Part shown: positions 34,723 through 44,321 of the stretch, one piece after another
How positions within the stretch are numbered: position 1 is the stretch's first letter
Layout: every line of letters starts with the position of its first letter
Translations under genes and position numbers: made by a program
The notes under the pieces: model-generated
Told to the model about the DNA's origin: nothing
Database searches by the model: none
Seen by the model: only the letters and a program-made list of their open reading frames with translations
Source: JALHFZ01 sp963674625
Lineage (GTDB): Bacteria; Synergistota; Synergistia; Synergistales; Aminobacteriaceae
DNA: 64,000 nucleotides
Reading direction: 5' to 3'
NCBI GenBank assembly: GCA_963674625.2
Contig: CAXXXO010000003.1
Span: 595,696 to 659,695 of the forward strand

Positions 34723-35397
34723 ATGTCGCTTCTCATCATCGAGGACAACCGGGACCTGGTTCAGATTCTCACGGAGGGGTTTGCCGAAAACGGATTTTCG
34801 GTGGAATCGGCCCTTTCGGGGGAAGAAGGGCTTGAAAAAGCGGCAGAATCCGACTTCCGGTGCATACTTCTCGACATTATGCTTCCCGGCATCAACGGCC
34901 TCGAAGTTCTGGAAACCCTCAGGACAAGGGGTGTCCGTACCCCCGTCATTTTTCTTACGGCCCGGGATACCGTGGAGGACAGAATCCAGGGGCTCGACCT
35001 CGGAGCCGACGACTATGTGGGGAAGCCCTTCGATTTCCGGGAGCTTGTCTCGAGGGTCCGGGCGCTTATCCGCAGAACCGAGGATCCCCGGAGAAGCCTT
35101 CTCTCCTGCGGCCCGCTGGTCCTGGACACCACTGCCCGAGAGTGCAGAATCACGGAAAATCTCCTTCCTCTCCGCCGGAGGGAGTTCGACATCCTGGAAC
35201 TGCTGCTGCGAAACGAAAACCAGGTTTTTACCAGGGAAAGGCTGATCTCCTCGGTCTGGAAAAAAGACGGAGACGGCTCGAGCAATATCATCGACGTCCA
35301 CATCAAATATCTCCGGGACAAGCTTCGCCCCTTCGGCTGCGACACCCTTCTCGTCACGGTCAGGGGAGTAGGATACAAAATCGTCTGTCCATCCTGA
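34723..35397 (+). CDS. OmpR/PhoB-family response regulator (orphan)
   Basis: 224 aa. Receiver domain: acidic pair in LLIIEDNRD, phospho-acceptor Asp in CILLDIMLPG, Thr and Lys switch residues in LTARD and VGKPFD. The C-terminal winged helix (LPLRRREFDILELLLRN, VDVHIKYLRDKL, VRGVGYKI) binds DNA. Start ATG follows a GGGGGGAA site. No histidine kinase is adjacent: the next genes are on the other strand. Confidence 0.93.
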   Translation: MSLLIIEDNRDLVQILTEGFAENGFSVESALSGEEGLEKAAESDFRCILLDIMLPGINGLEVLETLRTRGVRTPVIFLTARDTVEDRIQGLDLGADDYVGKPFDFRELVSRVRALIRRTEDPRRSLLSCGPLVLDTTARECRITENLLPLRRREFDILELLLRNENQVFTRERLISSVWKKDGDGSSNIIDVHIKYLRDKLRPFGCDTLLVTVRGVGYKIVCPS

Positions 35398-35504
35398 AGA
35401 GACTCCGGCTGAACCCGGGAGCAGGGAATCCGTCTTCTCCGAAATTCCCGCGACGGGTCTGAGAAGGACCTGTCCTTTCTCCCCCTCGTGCATTTCGCCC
35501 CTTC

Positions 35505-38186
35505 TCAGCGGGTCCGCACCGTGGCGAACTTGAACTTGTACTGGGTAAATTCCTGTTTCGTGGAGACCCCGGTAATCCGGGACTTCATCACCATGACCTC
35601 CCGCCCCAGCTCGGGAGAATTTCCCATGGGCAGGGAGCCCCCGACCTGCCGTATGTAGACCAGGCCGTGATCGATGACCCGATGATTCTTGTCCCTCGTT
35701 ACATATTCACCGAACATCCGGTTGCCGGCTGTCTTGATATTCGCCGCGGCCTGGAAGAAACCAATGGACTCCTGCCCTTTCTTCAGCATGTCCGCAGCTT
35801 TGAAGGGTCCACCGAAGGGCCCCGATCCTTCGCTCTCTTTGCCGCCGCTCAGCTTGAATACCTCTTCCCTGACGAAGTCCGTGGCCTTGTCCAACCGGTC
35901 CCTCAGCTCCTGGAGGTCAGTCAGCTTGGCCCCCACATCGAAGACGGAGGCCGATACGGCAGGCTTTGCCGCGGCGCCGAAGGTGGTCATGGTCCCGGAA
36001 GTGTCGTCGTAGACCGACCCCCTCGCCCCGCTTTCTCCGGTGATGATCCAGGTGCTCTTCCCTCCGTCGGTGTAGGCAGTGTGCTTATCGGAAAAAGGCA
36101 GGGTCCCCTCGAAGCCGATAAGGGGCAGATCCCCGGCTTCCCTGAACATGGGGAGGGCCGTTCTCTCGATCTCCACGGGGTCGACGTCGAAGGCGTATTT
36201 CGGCAGGTCCTTCGGGGGAGGGTTCAGCTGATCGAGCCCCCTGCTCAGTTTCGCCAGCTCCTCCTGATACCTTTGCATGTTCTCCAGCGCTCCCTGGAGT
36301 GCCAGGGGAGACAGTGTGCACAGAAAAGGCGACGACATGCCAAGTGAAGCTTCGTCCACAGCCCTGATGAAAACGGAATCTCCCGCGTTGGGGACAATGT
36401 ACCCCGCTGTGGGCCAGATATCCATCCAGTCCACGGCAAACATCTCTCGCCGTCTGTCAGCGAGGTCGTACGCATCCCTGTCCGTCATGTATTTCATCAG
36501 CCCGCCTGCCTTAAGCCAGAATTCCTCCACCAGGGGCTTCCGTTCGTCGTATTTGCTCTTCGGGATCTTCAGGTATTCGACGGTATACCGCCGGGTGATG
36601 TCAAGGAGAATCTTCTGGTGGTCGAGGCACGCCGAATAGAAGCGGATCCCCTTGCGGTACCACTCCGCCTCCTCCTTCGGGGTTCCCTTCGGCTGCTTCA
36701 GAAAAGCTTCGTGGAAATCGTCCTCCTGTTTCCTGAAAGGAATGCACTGGGTCATATAGGCGTCCACGTATTCCTTCAGGAGATCATCCGTGGGATCCTC
36801 CTCCTGGAGTTTCCAGTTGAGTTCCCTCATTTTGAAGTGGTAGTACGATTCCAGCACCAGGTACGCATAGTACTGGCGCATGTTCTTCATCACCGGCAGG
36901 GCTCCCCGGCTCCCCTGCTTCCCGAAAACGGCCTTTTCCAGGCGTGACAGATCAGCGGAAATCTTCCTGAGTTTTGCCGTTCTCCGTTCAGCATCCCCGA
37001 GGAGGAAATCCTCGGAATTCAGGTAGTGGTCAGCACTCCCAAAGGTAGGGAAGGGGTTGATCCGGATCTGGGCTCCCGGGGTATCGGCGCCTCCGTTTTC
37101 CCGCTCCGGGTCCCCGTACTTCTTCGCGATCTCATAGAGAATTTCCAGCTGCTGTTCGGAAAGAGGATATTCCTCCCCTTCGGTTACGTCGAGGTCTCCC
37201 ACCTCTGCAATGTAATCGTCGAAAAGGCGAACGGAAAGATCATCGAAGCAGTCCCTGGCCGATTTCATCAGGGTTTCGGCGGCAAGGACGCTGTTCCCGT
37301 CCTTGAGGTGGCAGAGAGTGAGCACCTGAAAGGCGGGGCCGAACTCTGGATTCTCCGACAGGGCCTGGGTCGCGTAGTTCCGGGCCGCCCCGAAGTCGTC
37401 CCTGTCGAGGAAGGCCATGGCGATGTTGGTTATAATGACGGGATTGCGGGTCTCCAGGGCAAGGGCGGAAAAGTAGAAGAAGAGCGCATCATCGGGGGAA
37501 ACCTCCCTGATCATGCCGGCATAGTTGTTCAGCAGCAGGGGGTGAGGGTAGGCGGAGACGGCGAGTCCTGCGGTTTTGACCATGCAGGCGTCCACGATGT
37601 CGTAGAAGGTCGCCACCGCCATGGAGTCCGCCAGGCCGAGGGCCCACCGGGCTTTTTCCTGTTCGTCCGAACCGCTGTATCCCTGCGCCGCCGGCGACAG
37701 AGGCGCGTCGCCGATGGCAGCGGTTTCCCGGGCTTCCGTCTTCGAATCCAGCTTCTTCGCGGCAGTTCCCCCGCCCTTCATCATGGCCCCGGGCCCCAGA
37801 GCACTCATCTTCTTCGCGAGCTCGAACCCCTTCACGGCCTCCTCGATCTGTTCGGCTCCAAGCCCTGCATTCTTCATGGCCTCCCGGCATTCATCGATCT
37901 CCCGGAGGTCGTCCTCTCCGAGGACGACCTTCTCGAGTCCCAGAGAGGCAAAAAACTCGTCCTGCGGAGATTGTTTCTGCTCTTCCGGGCTCCCTTTTGT
38001 TTCCTCAGCTCCCTTCATGCCGAGCCCCTCTCCGGCGGGAAGGCCGTTGATATGGCCGATCCGCGCGCCGATTTCCTCCGAAAGGCTCATACCCCCGCCG
38101 TTCGCCGAAGCCGGACATAAAGGCTTCCCCCACATAAGGGCCGCCACAATCGCCGCCAGAAACAACAACCCCCTGGCTTTTCCCAT
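35505..38186 (-). CDS. Large secreted TPR-containing protein, tandem paralog A (unknown function)
   Basis: 893 aa from ATG at 38186 (GGGGGGTGA upstream). Signal peptide GKARGLLFLAAIVAALMWG with cleavage near PASA. After a low-complexity linker comes a TPR-like block near residues 240-300 (NPVIITNIAMAFLDRDDFG, ARNYATQALSENPEFGPAFQ), then a long helical region. A C-terminal domain (FDVGAKLTDLQELRDRLDKA onwards) ends in VRTR. Collinear with paralog B over its whole length and co-oriented behind it with a 75-nt gap. It contains no enzyme motif I recognise. Confidence 0.85.
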   Translation of the reverse strand: MGKARGLLFLAAIVAALMWGKPLCPASANGGGMSLSEEIGARIGHINGLPAGEGLGMKGAEETKGSPEEQKQSPQDEFFASLGLEKVVLGEDDLREIDECREAMKNAGLGAEQIEEAVKGFELAKKMSALGPGAMMKGGGTAAKKLDSKTEARETAAIGDAPLSPAAQGYSGSDEQEKARWALGLADSMAVATFYDIVDACMVKTAGLAVSAYPHPLLLNNYAGMIREVSPDDALFFYFSALALETRNPVIITNIAMAFLDRDDFGAARNYATQALSENPEFGPAFQVLTLCHLKDGNSVLAAETLMKSARDCFDDLSVRLFDDYIAEVGDLDVTEGEEYPLSEQQLEILYEIAKKYGDPERENGGADTPGAQIRINPFPTFGSADHYLNSEDFLLGDAERRTAKLRKISADLSRLEKAVFGKQGSRGALPVMKNMRQYYAYLVLESYYHFKMRELNWKLQEEDPTDDLLKEYVDAYMTQCIPFRKQEDDFHEAFLKQPKGTPKEEAEWYRKGIRFYSACLDHQKILLDITRRYTVEYLKIPKSKYDERKPLVEEFWLKAGGLMKYMTDRDAYDLADRRREMFAVDWMDIWPTAGYIVPNAGDSVFIRAVDEASLGMSSPFLCTLSPLALQGALENMQRYQEELAKLSRGLDQLNPPPKDLPKYAFDVDPVEIERTALPMFREAGDLPLIGFEGTLPFSDKHTAYTDGGKSTWIITGESGARGSVYDDTSGTMTTFGAAAKPAVSASVFDVGAKLTDLQELRDRLDKATDFVREEVFKLSGGKESEGSGPFGGPFKAADMLKKGQESIGFFQAAANIKTAGNRMFGEYVTRDKNHRVIDHGLVYIRQVGGSLPMGNSPELGREVMVMKSRITGVSTKQEFTQYKFKFATVRTR
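35515..35633. repeat. 119-nt block identical to 38272-38390
   Basis: Near the 3' end of paralog A. The two copies are base-for-base identical over 119 nt, including synonymous sites, then diverge gradually. Offset is 2757 nt. Confidence 0.9.
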
Positions 38187-38261
38187 CCCGTTCACCCCCC
38201 GCGCAGGATAGACTTGCCCTTTCTTGCCCACGATCCCCCGGGGTCTCCCCCGTATCCCCGT

Positions 38262-41036
38262 TCACCGGGTACGCACCGTGGCGAACTTGAACTTGTACTG
38301 GGTAAATTCCTGTTTCGTGGAGACCCCGGTAATCCGGGACTTCATCACCATGACCTCCCGCCCCAGCTCGGGAGAATTTCCCATGGGCAGCGAGCCTCCG
38401 ACCTGCCGGATGTAGACCAGCCCGTGATCGATGACCCGATGATTCTTGTCCCTCGTTACATATTCGCCGAACATCCTGTTCCCCGCTGTCTTTATATTCG
38501 CCGCGGCCTGGAAGAAACCAATGGACTCCTGCCCTTTCTTCAGGATATCGGCACCCTTGAAAGCAGCCCCCAGTGGGTTTGACCCTTTTACCTCCGTACC
38601 GCTGGTGTTTTTGAAAATTTTCGACCTGACGAAATCCGTGGCCGAATCGAGTTTCTTTCCAAGTTCCTCCACAGCCGTCAGCTTCGCTCCCACGTCGAAG
38701 ACGGAGGCCGGGGCCGGCATGGCTTCACCGGTTTTCTTGTCATAGACCGACTTCCCCTGCTTCGGAGCAACATCAAAGGTCGTCATGGTGTCGCTGCCCT
38801 CGTCATGAATCGCCCCCCTGGCGCCGCCTCCATCGGAGATGATCCACGTGCTCTTCTCTCCGTCGGTGTAGGCCGTGTGCTTGCCCGAGAAGGGGATCGT
38901 ACCTTCTATGCCGATGAGGGGAAGGTCCCCCGCCTCCTTGAACATGGGAAGGGCGGTTTTTTCTATCTCCACCGGGTCTGCGTCGAAGGCATACTTCGGC
39001 AGTACCTTCGGGGGCGGCAGAAGTGCGTTAAGGGCTTGGCTCAATTCTGCCACATCTTCTTCACATTGCCGAATGCTCTCAAGGGTCCCCTCAAGAGCGG
39101 CAGGGCTGATCTGGCAGAGGAAGGGGGATGATAAAGCCAGGGGGAATTTGTCGATCGCCTGCCTGGCCTCGGAAGTGCCAAGGTTCGGAATCGCATACCC
39201 CGCGGTGGGCCAGATATCCACAGCATCCACTGCGAAGACTTCTCTCCTGTTGGCGGCCAGATCGTAGACCTCCCTGACCGTCATGTATTTCATCAGGCCT
39301 CCCGCCTTGAGCCAGAACTCCTCCACAAGCTGTTTCCTCTCTCCGTACTTCTTCTGGGGATAGTCCAGATATCTCATGGTGTACTGCCTGGTAATGTTGA
39401 GAAGATCATTCATGTGGCCGATGCAGGCGGTATAAAAGCGTATTCCTTTCCGGAGCCACTCAGCCTCATCCTTCTTCGTACCCTTGGTCTGCCTTATGAA
39501 CGCAAGATGAAGGTTATGCTCCTCGCTGCGGAAGGAAGCACACCTGGTCATATACGCCCGGACATAATCCTCCAGAAGCTTGTCTGAGGGGTCATCCTCC
39601 TGCAGCTTCCAGTTGAGTTCTCTTAATTTGAAGCGATAGAACGATTCCAGGACGAGGTAGGCATAGTACTGACGAATGTTCTTCATCACCGGGAGGGTAC
39701 CCCTGCTCCCGTTCTTTCCGAAGACACCCCGTTCCAGCTGGATACTCTCCATGGAGAGTTTTCGGAGCCTGGCAGCTCTTCTCTCACTGTCCCCCACCAG
39801 GAATTCGCTGGAGGACAGATAGCCGTCGGCGCTTCCAAAATTGGGAAAAGGAGCTATTTTTATCTGGGCGGCAGGGGTGTCGGCACCGGAATTTTCCCGC
39901 TCGGGGTCGCCGTATTTCTTCGCGATCTCATAGAGAATTTTCAGCTGCTCCTCGGAAAGGGGATATTCCTCCCCTTCCGTTACGTCGAGATCTCCCACCT
40001 CTTCAATGTAATCATCGAAAAGTCGAAGGGAGAGGTCGTCAAAGCAGTCCCGGGCCGATTTCATGAGGGTCTCGGCAGCAAGGACGCTGTTGCCGTCCTT
40101 CAGGTGGCAGATGGTGAGCACCTGGAAGGCGGGACCGAATTCCGGGTTCTCCGCCAGGGCCTGAGTAGCGTAGTTTTTTGCCCCGCCGAAGTCGTTGAGG
40201 TCGAGGAAGGTCATGGCGATATTGGTCAGAATGACGGGATTGCCGGGTTCAAGGGCATCTGCGGAGTAATAGAAAAAGAGGGCGTCCAGAGGGGAAGATT
40301 CCCGGAGCATTCCCGCGTAGTTGTTCAGCAGGAGGGGGTGAGGGTACGCCGAGACGGCCAGGCCTGCGGTTTTCAGCATGCTGCCGTCTACAATGTCGTA
40401 AAAGGTCGCCACGGCCATGTGGTCCGCCATGCCGAGAGCCCACCATGACTTCTCCTCTTGGTCCATGCCGTCGACCCCTTCGGCCGCTGAAGACAGGGGG
40501 GTGTCTCCTATGAGGGGCGGCGTCTCTTCGGGAAGACTCTTACCGGGAGACGGGCTCCCGCCTTTTCCTCCCGTCCCTTTTTTCCTGCCGGCGATTTGTG
40601 CCTTCATCATTGCCTTCGCTATGTCCGTGGGCCCGAGGCCAAGGCGGTCCATCTTCTTCTGGCGCTCCATCATAGCAAGGGCGTTTTCTACATCCGCCCC
40701 GCTGAGTCCGGAGGTCTGCAGAACTTTCCTCGTTTCCTCGATCTCCCGGAGCTCCTCAGGATCAAGGGTAACTTCGTCAAGGCCAAGGGAAGCGAAAAAG
40801 CTCTCCGCAGAGTTTTTTACAGGAGCTTTTCCGCTTCCCGCCCCCCCTTCTCCTTCGAAGACAGGGGGCCGCATGTCCAGCTTCCCCGCAGCCGGACGGG
40901 AATTGATTTCCCGGATGCGTCCGGCAATCTCAGCGGAGAGCAGTTCCTTCCCGGAGGAAGACCCCGCCGCTCCTCCTGTCGTCAAAAAGACCGCAGCGAC
41001 GATAGCCCCCAGGAAAACATATCCTTTTCTCCCCAT
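38262..41036 (-). CDS. Large secreted TPR-containing protein, tandem paralog B (unknown function)
   Basis: 924 aa. Signal peptide GRKGYVFLGAIVAAVFLTT ending before GSSSGKE. SFFASLGLDEVTLDPEELRE near residue 90 corresponds to FFASLGLEKVVLGEDDLREI in paralog A. The TPR-like block (NPVILTNIAMTFLDLNDFG) and the helical middle follow. The last roughly 90 residues are identical to A at protein level. GAGGGGAAG precedes the ATG. It is the first gene of the pair, so a promoter should lie between 41040 and 41230. An envelope-associated scaffold role is only a guess. Confidence 0.85.
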   Translation of the reverse strand: MGRKGYVFLGAIVAAVFLTTGGAAGSSSGKELLSAEIAGRIREINSRPAAGKLDMRPPVFEGEGGAGSGKAPVKNSAESFFASLGLDEVTLDPEELREIEETRKVLQTSGLSGADVENALAMMERQKKMDRLGLGPTDIAKAMMKAQIAGRKKGTGGKGGSPSPGKSLPEETPPLIGDTPLSSAAEGVDGMDQEEKSWWALGMADHMAVATFYDIVDGSMLKTAGLAVSAYPHPLLLNNYAGMLRESSPLDALFFYYSADALEPGNPVILTNIAMTFLDLNDFGGAKNYATQALAENPEFGPAFQVLTICHLKDGNSVLAAETLMKSARDCFDDLSLRLFDDYIEEVGDLDVTEGEEYPLSEEQLKILYEIAKKYGDPERENSGADTPAAQIKIAPFPNFGSADGYLSSSEFLVGDSERRAARLRKLSMESIQLERGVFGKNGSRGTLPVMKNIRQYYAYLVLESFYRFKLRELNWKLQEDDPSDKLLEDYVRAYMTRCASFRSEEHNLHLAFIRQTKGTKKDEAEWLRKGIRFYTACIGHMNDLLNITRQYTMRYLDYPQKKYGERKQLVEEFWLKAGGLMKYMTVREVYDLAANRREVFAVDAVDIWPTAGYAIPNLGTSEARQAIDKFPLALSSPFLCQISPAALEGTLESIRQCEEDVAELSQALNALLPPPKVLPKYAFDADPVEIEKTALPMFKEAGDLPLIGIEGTIPFSGKHTAYTDGEKSTWIISDGGGARGAIHDEGSDTMTTFDVAPKQGKSVYDKKTGEAMPAPASVFDVGAKLTAVEELGKKLDSATDFVRSKIFKNTSGTEVKGSNPLGAAFKGADILKKGQESIGFFQAAANIKTAGNRMFGEYVTRDKNHRVIDHGLVYIRQVGGSLPMGNSPELGREVMVMKSRITGVSTKQEFTQYKFKFATVRTR
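38272..38390. repeat. 119-nt block identical to 35515-35633
   Basis: Near the 3' end of paralog B; partner of the copy in paralog A. Confidence 0.9.
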
Positions 41037-41153
41037 GCTTTTCTTCCCCTCATTTCGTCTGCTTAAATATTGAAGGATTCCGCGGAGAACTGCAGAGAAT
41101 TTGGCAGCAGCAGATTGCGCCGTCCGAAGAAATTCAGGCTCATCCCAGCTGTT

Positions 41154-41159
41154 ATTATA
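41154..41159 (-). promoter_or_regulatory. Candidate -10 box for the TPR pair
   Basis: Minus strand TATAAT about 117 nt before the paralog B start, in a locally AT-rich spot. No good -35 at 16-18 nt. Confidence 0.35.
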
Positions 41160-41232
41160 TTCCGATTTTTATTTGCAGAATATGGCCCTTTTGAACAAAC
41201 CGGGAGGAAATTCCATTTTTCAGGAAAGAGAA

Positions 41233-41266
41233 AGGGGACAGGCTTCCAACTGGAATCCTGTCCCCT
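41233..41266. terminator. Terminator between htrA and the TPR pair
   Basis: AGGGGACAGG/CCTGTCCCCT with inner TTCC/GGAA. Weak T-rich tails on both strands (TTCTCTTTCC on minus, GTTTTG on plus). It lies 35 nt after the htrA stop. Confidence 0.65.
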
Positions 41267-41300
41267 GTTTTGCTCTTCCCGTTATCCTGATGGGATTCCG

Positions 41301-42731
41301 CTATTTTTCCTCGCTGCCCCGAATGGAGACGAAGAAGGTCCGTCCCTCCCGCCATACAAGGAGCACAGTGGAACTGCCCTTCCGGGGAGTCATTTTCTCA
41401 AGATCCTTCGGTTCGGTGAGACGGGAGCCGTTGACCTCGAGGAGAATGTCTCCCTCCCGAATGCCCGATCTCTGGGCTACAGACCCGTCGGACACCGAGG
41501 TGACCACGAGACCGTCGCTGCTTCTGAGCTTGTTTTTCTTCTGGATCTCGCCCGTGACGGGGGCGACTTCGATTCCAAGCCCCTTGAGCATCTTCGCTCC
41601 GTCGGTCGCCGAGGTCAGGACGTCGTCATTGCCCGGCATTTCCGAAAGGGTGACTTCCACGTCCATTTTTTTCTTATTTCTTACGATGCCCAGGGACACT
41701 TTATCCCCGGCGAGGCGGTTGCGTATCTTCGAGACAAAATCCTGGGAATCCTTCACCTGCTCGCCGGCGACGGTGAGGACCGCATCTCCCCGCTGAAGCC
41801 CTGCCTTTTCGGCGGGAGAATTTTCCATGACGTCGCTCACGACGGCACCCTTCTCTCCGTCGACGCCGTAGGCTTCGGCAAATTCCTTCGTGAGGGGCTG
41901 AATATAGACTCCGAGCCATCCTCTCTTCACCCGGCCGAACTTGATGAGGTCATCCATGACCTGCTTGGCCATGTTGATGGGAACGGCGAAGCCTATTCCC
42001 TGGGCGTAGGGGATGATTGCCGAGTTGATCCCAACCACTTTTCCGTTGATGTCGAGAAGGGGGCCGCCGCTGTTGCCCGGGTTGATGGCAGCATCGGTCT
42101 GAAGAAATCCGTCGAAATTGACGTTTTCGGCGTGAACGCTTCGGTTCTTGGCTGATATGACTCCAACGGTCACGGTATGCTCGAGGCCGAAGGGGTTTCC
42201 TATGGCCACGACCCATTCTCCGACTTCCGTCTTTTCGGAGTCGCCGAGTTCGAGGATGGGGAAATCCTTCTTTCCTTCAATTTTCAGCACCGCGAGGTCA
42301 AAGGTGGGATCTTTGCCGAGAACTTTCGCATCGTAGACGCTGCCGTCGGAGAAGGTCACTGTGATTTTATCGGCCTGCTCGATCACGTGATTGTTGGTAA
42401 GGATATGTCCATCCTTCGAAACGATGAACCCTGATCCTCTTCCCTTCATGGGAACAGACCGGGAAAATTTTTTGAATTCGTCTCCGAAAAACTGACGAAA
42501 GAGGGGGTCATCCGCAAAGGGATTGGCTGACTGGGTCACCATGGCTTCCACATCGATGTTCACCACTGCAGGAGAAAGCTCTCTCGCTATTTTCGCCACC
42601 GGATTTCCCGTAAAGGGATCCTGGGCGAAGAGAGGTGAAGCCGAGAGAAGGGCCGCAAGGAGAAGCGCTCCCAGAAAAAAGATTGTCCTTTTCACCGGGA
42701 AAGATACCGGAAACGAGCTGTGTAAATTCAT
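41301..42731 (-). CDS. HtrA/DegP-type periplasmic serine protease
   Basis: 476 aa. Signal peptide ending ASPLFA. Trypsin-like core with catalytic His in LTNNHVIE, Asp in TFDLAVLKI and Ser in NPGNSGGPLL. The loop FRQFFGDEFKKF resembles the DegP LA-loop. Two PDZ domains follow (VKRGWLGVYIQPLTKEFAE; LRSSDGLVVTSVSDGSVAQ). GGAGGTG precedes the ATG. Envelope quality control. Confidence 0.95.
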   Translation of the reverse strand: MNLHSSFPVSFPVKRTIFFLGALLLAALLSASPLFAQDPFTGNPVAKIARELSPAVVNIDVEAMVTQSANPFADDPLFRQFFGDEFKKFSRSVPMKGRGSGFIVSKDGHILTNNHVIEQADKITVTFSDGSVYDAKVLGKDPTFDLAVLKIEGKKDFPILELGDSEKTEVGEWVVAIGNPFGLEHTVTVGVISAKNRSVHAENVNFDGFLQTDAAINPGNSGGPLLDINGKVVGINSAIIPYAQGIGFAVPINMAKQVMDDLIKFGRVKRGWLGVYIQPLTKEFAEAYGVDGEKGAVVSDVMENSPAEKAGLQRGDAVLTVAGEQVKDSQDFVSKIRNRLAGDKVSLGIVRNKKKMDVEVTLSEMPGNDDVLTSATDGAKMLKGLGIEVAPVTGEIQKKNKLRSSDGLVVTSVSDGSVAQRSGIREGDILLEVNGSRLTEPKDLEKMTPRKGSSTVLLVWREGRTFFVSIRGSEEK

Positions 42732-42835
42732 ATTCCTGCACCTCCAGAAATTAAGATTGGATTTATTGTAATCCTCCGGAGGAAGAGATCATCGTTTTTT
42801 CTACTGATTTTATTTTAATTCTTTCTGTCTATTTC

Positions 42836-43621
42836 TCATCTTCCCGGGGCCTTCAGACGGCGTTTCCCCCGGAGGGAAAGCATGAGCCACACCACTCCGG
42901 CGAGGAGTATTCCGTAAAGCATAAGCCTGACGCTCTGCAGTCCGGTTCTGTAAAATTCCGCCCTGAAGGGGTCCATAACGAGGCGGAGAAGGGAATAGAG
43001 GATCATGAAGAGAGGCCAGAGAACGGCGCCGGAAATTTTTTTTCTTTCCCTTGCCTGGAGCAGAAGGGGTTCCAGCCGGTAGAGCAATGCGGCGATGCCG
43101 AGGGCTCCAAAGGCATAGTAGAGCTGGACGGGATGGCGGGCAAGACTCGGGGGATCGGAAGGAAAGCGGACTGCCCACGGAAGAGACGCCGGGAGGCCAG
43201 TGCAGCATCCGTTGAGAAAACACCCCCAGCGGCCGATGGATACGGCAAGGGCTGCCGGAATACTTGCGCTTTCGGCGACGATCCACAGGGGAACGCCCCT
43301 GCGCCGGGAAGCCCAGATGCCGAAGATCCCCGCTCCGAGAAATGCAGGGACGGCCGAAAGCCCTCCCTCCCAGAAGCGCAGGAGTTTCAGGGGATCACGG
43401 GTATACAGGGGAAGGGAATCGAGGATGCTTCCGAGCCTGGCTCCGAGAAGCATGCCGAGAAAAGACATAATGATGATAAACCGGGCCGATTCGTCATCCA
43501 CCGATCCGAACCGGGTCATTCTTCTTCTCGTCATGACTACCGCCAGGGATAAAGCAGCGGTCCACAGCAGGTAGTAGCTGTGGACCGGCCATGGACCGAT
43601 GGAAAAAAGAATCGGAAACAT
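42836..43621 (-). CDS. lgt: Prolipoprotein diacylglyceryl transferase family
   Basis: 261 aa, about seven membrane helices. N-terminal PVHSYYLLW (Lgt G-P-x-x-x-x-S/R-x-Y), GGLSAVPAFLGAG, and the family signature as GRWGCFLNGCCTG (usual form GRxGNFxNxExxG). RHPVQLYYA follows. The Asn/Glu positions of the signature differ from E. coli, as in divergent Lgt lines. ATG at 43621 lies 14 nt after the jag stop. The ribosome-binding site is weak, so coupling is likely. Confidence 0.85.
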   Translation of the reverse strand: MFPILFSIGPWPVHSYYLLWTAALSLAVVMTRRRMTRFGSVDDESARFIIIMSFLGMLLGARLGSILDSLPLYTRDPLKLLRFWEGGLSAVPAFLGAGIFGIWASRRRGVPLWIVAESASIPAALAVSIGRWGCFLNGCCTGLPASLPWAVRFPSDPPSLARHPVQLYYAFGALGIAALLYRLEPLLLQARERKKISGAVLWPLFMILYSLLRLVMDPFRAEFYRTGLQSVRLMLYGILLAGVVWLMLSLRGKRRLKAPGR

Positions 43622-43634
43622 CAGGAGAAGTTTT

Positions 43635-44282
43635 CTATCTGTCCCTGGAAAAGCAGGAGGAAGAGCCGGTCCGTACCGGCCAGACAACCACTTTCCGGGA
43701 GGGGGTTTCTCCCACGGAACGGGTTTCCACGTCGCCGTGCTCCTTGAGAGTCATGTGAATAATGCGCCGTTCCCAGCTGGTCATCGGTTCGAGATAAGTC
43801 GGTTTCCCCTTCCGCACCGATTTGCGGGCCGCAGCAAGGGCAAGCCGCTGCAGGCTCAGTTCTCTGCGCTGCCGGTAGCCGTCGCTGTCAAGCCATATTT
43901 TCTCTCCCTCGTCCACGTTCCGGGCCATGAGATTCACGAGAAATTCCATGGATTTGAGGGTCTCTCCGTATTTTCCGATGATGATCCCGGCGTCCTGGCC
44001 GGAGAGATTCAGCCTGCCGTCTTCGGTGATCTCCGGTATTACGGAAAGATCCATCAGCAAAAGCAGTTTTTCAAGAAGGTTCCGTCCGCGGAGAAGAACG
44101 AGGGGCGCCACGGGCCGGACTTCAACCCTCAGTTTTCTTCCGAGAAGACCGAAAAAGCTTTTCTCCTCCTCGATCACCTTCACGGAGACATCCTTCGTTT
44201 CAAGCCCCCACCGGGAAGCCGCAATATTTCTGGCCTCTTCCACGGCGGGTACGTCGAGCACAAGAATTTCGCTGTCGTTCAA
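43635..44282 (-). CDS. khpB: Jag/KhpB RNA-binding protein
   Basis: 215 aa. Jag_N domain (RNIAASRWGLETKDVSVKV, with FFGLLGRKLRVEVRP), KH domain with GIIIGKYGETLKSM, and a C-terminal R3H domain (SWERRIIHMTLKEHGDV). Standard position after yidC. Confidence 0.93.
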   Translation of the reverse strand: MNDSEILVLDVPAVEEARNIAASRWGLETKDVSVKVIEEEKSFFGLLGRKLRVEVRPVAPLVLLRGRNLLEKLLLLMDLSVIPEITEDGRLNLSGQDAGIIIGKYGETLKSMEFLVNLMARNVDEGEKIWLDSDGYRQRRELSLQRLALAAARKSVRKGKPTYLEPMTSWERRIIHMTLKEHGDVETRSVGETPSRKVVVWPVRTGSSSCFSRDR

Positions 44283-44321
44283 GGGAATCCTCCTTTCAAA
44301 AGAGAGGAACCACGAGATGCC

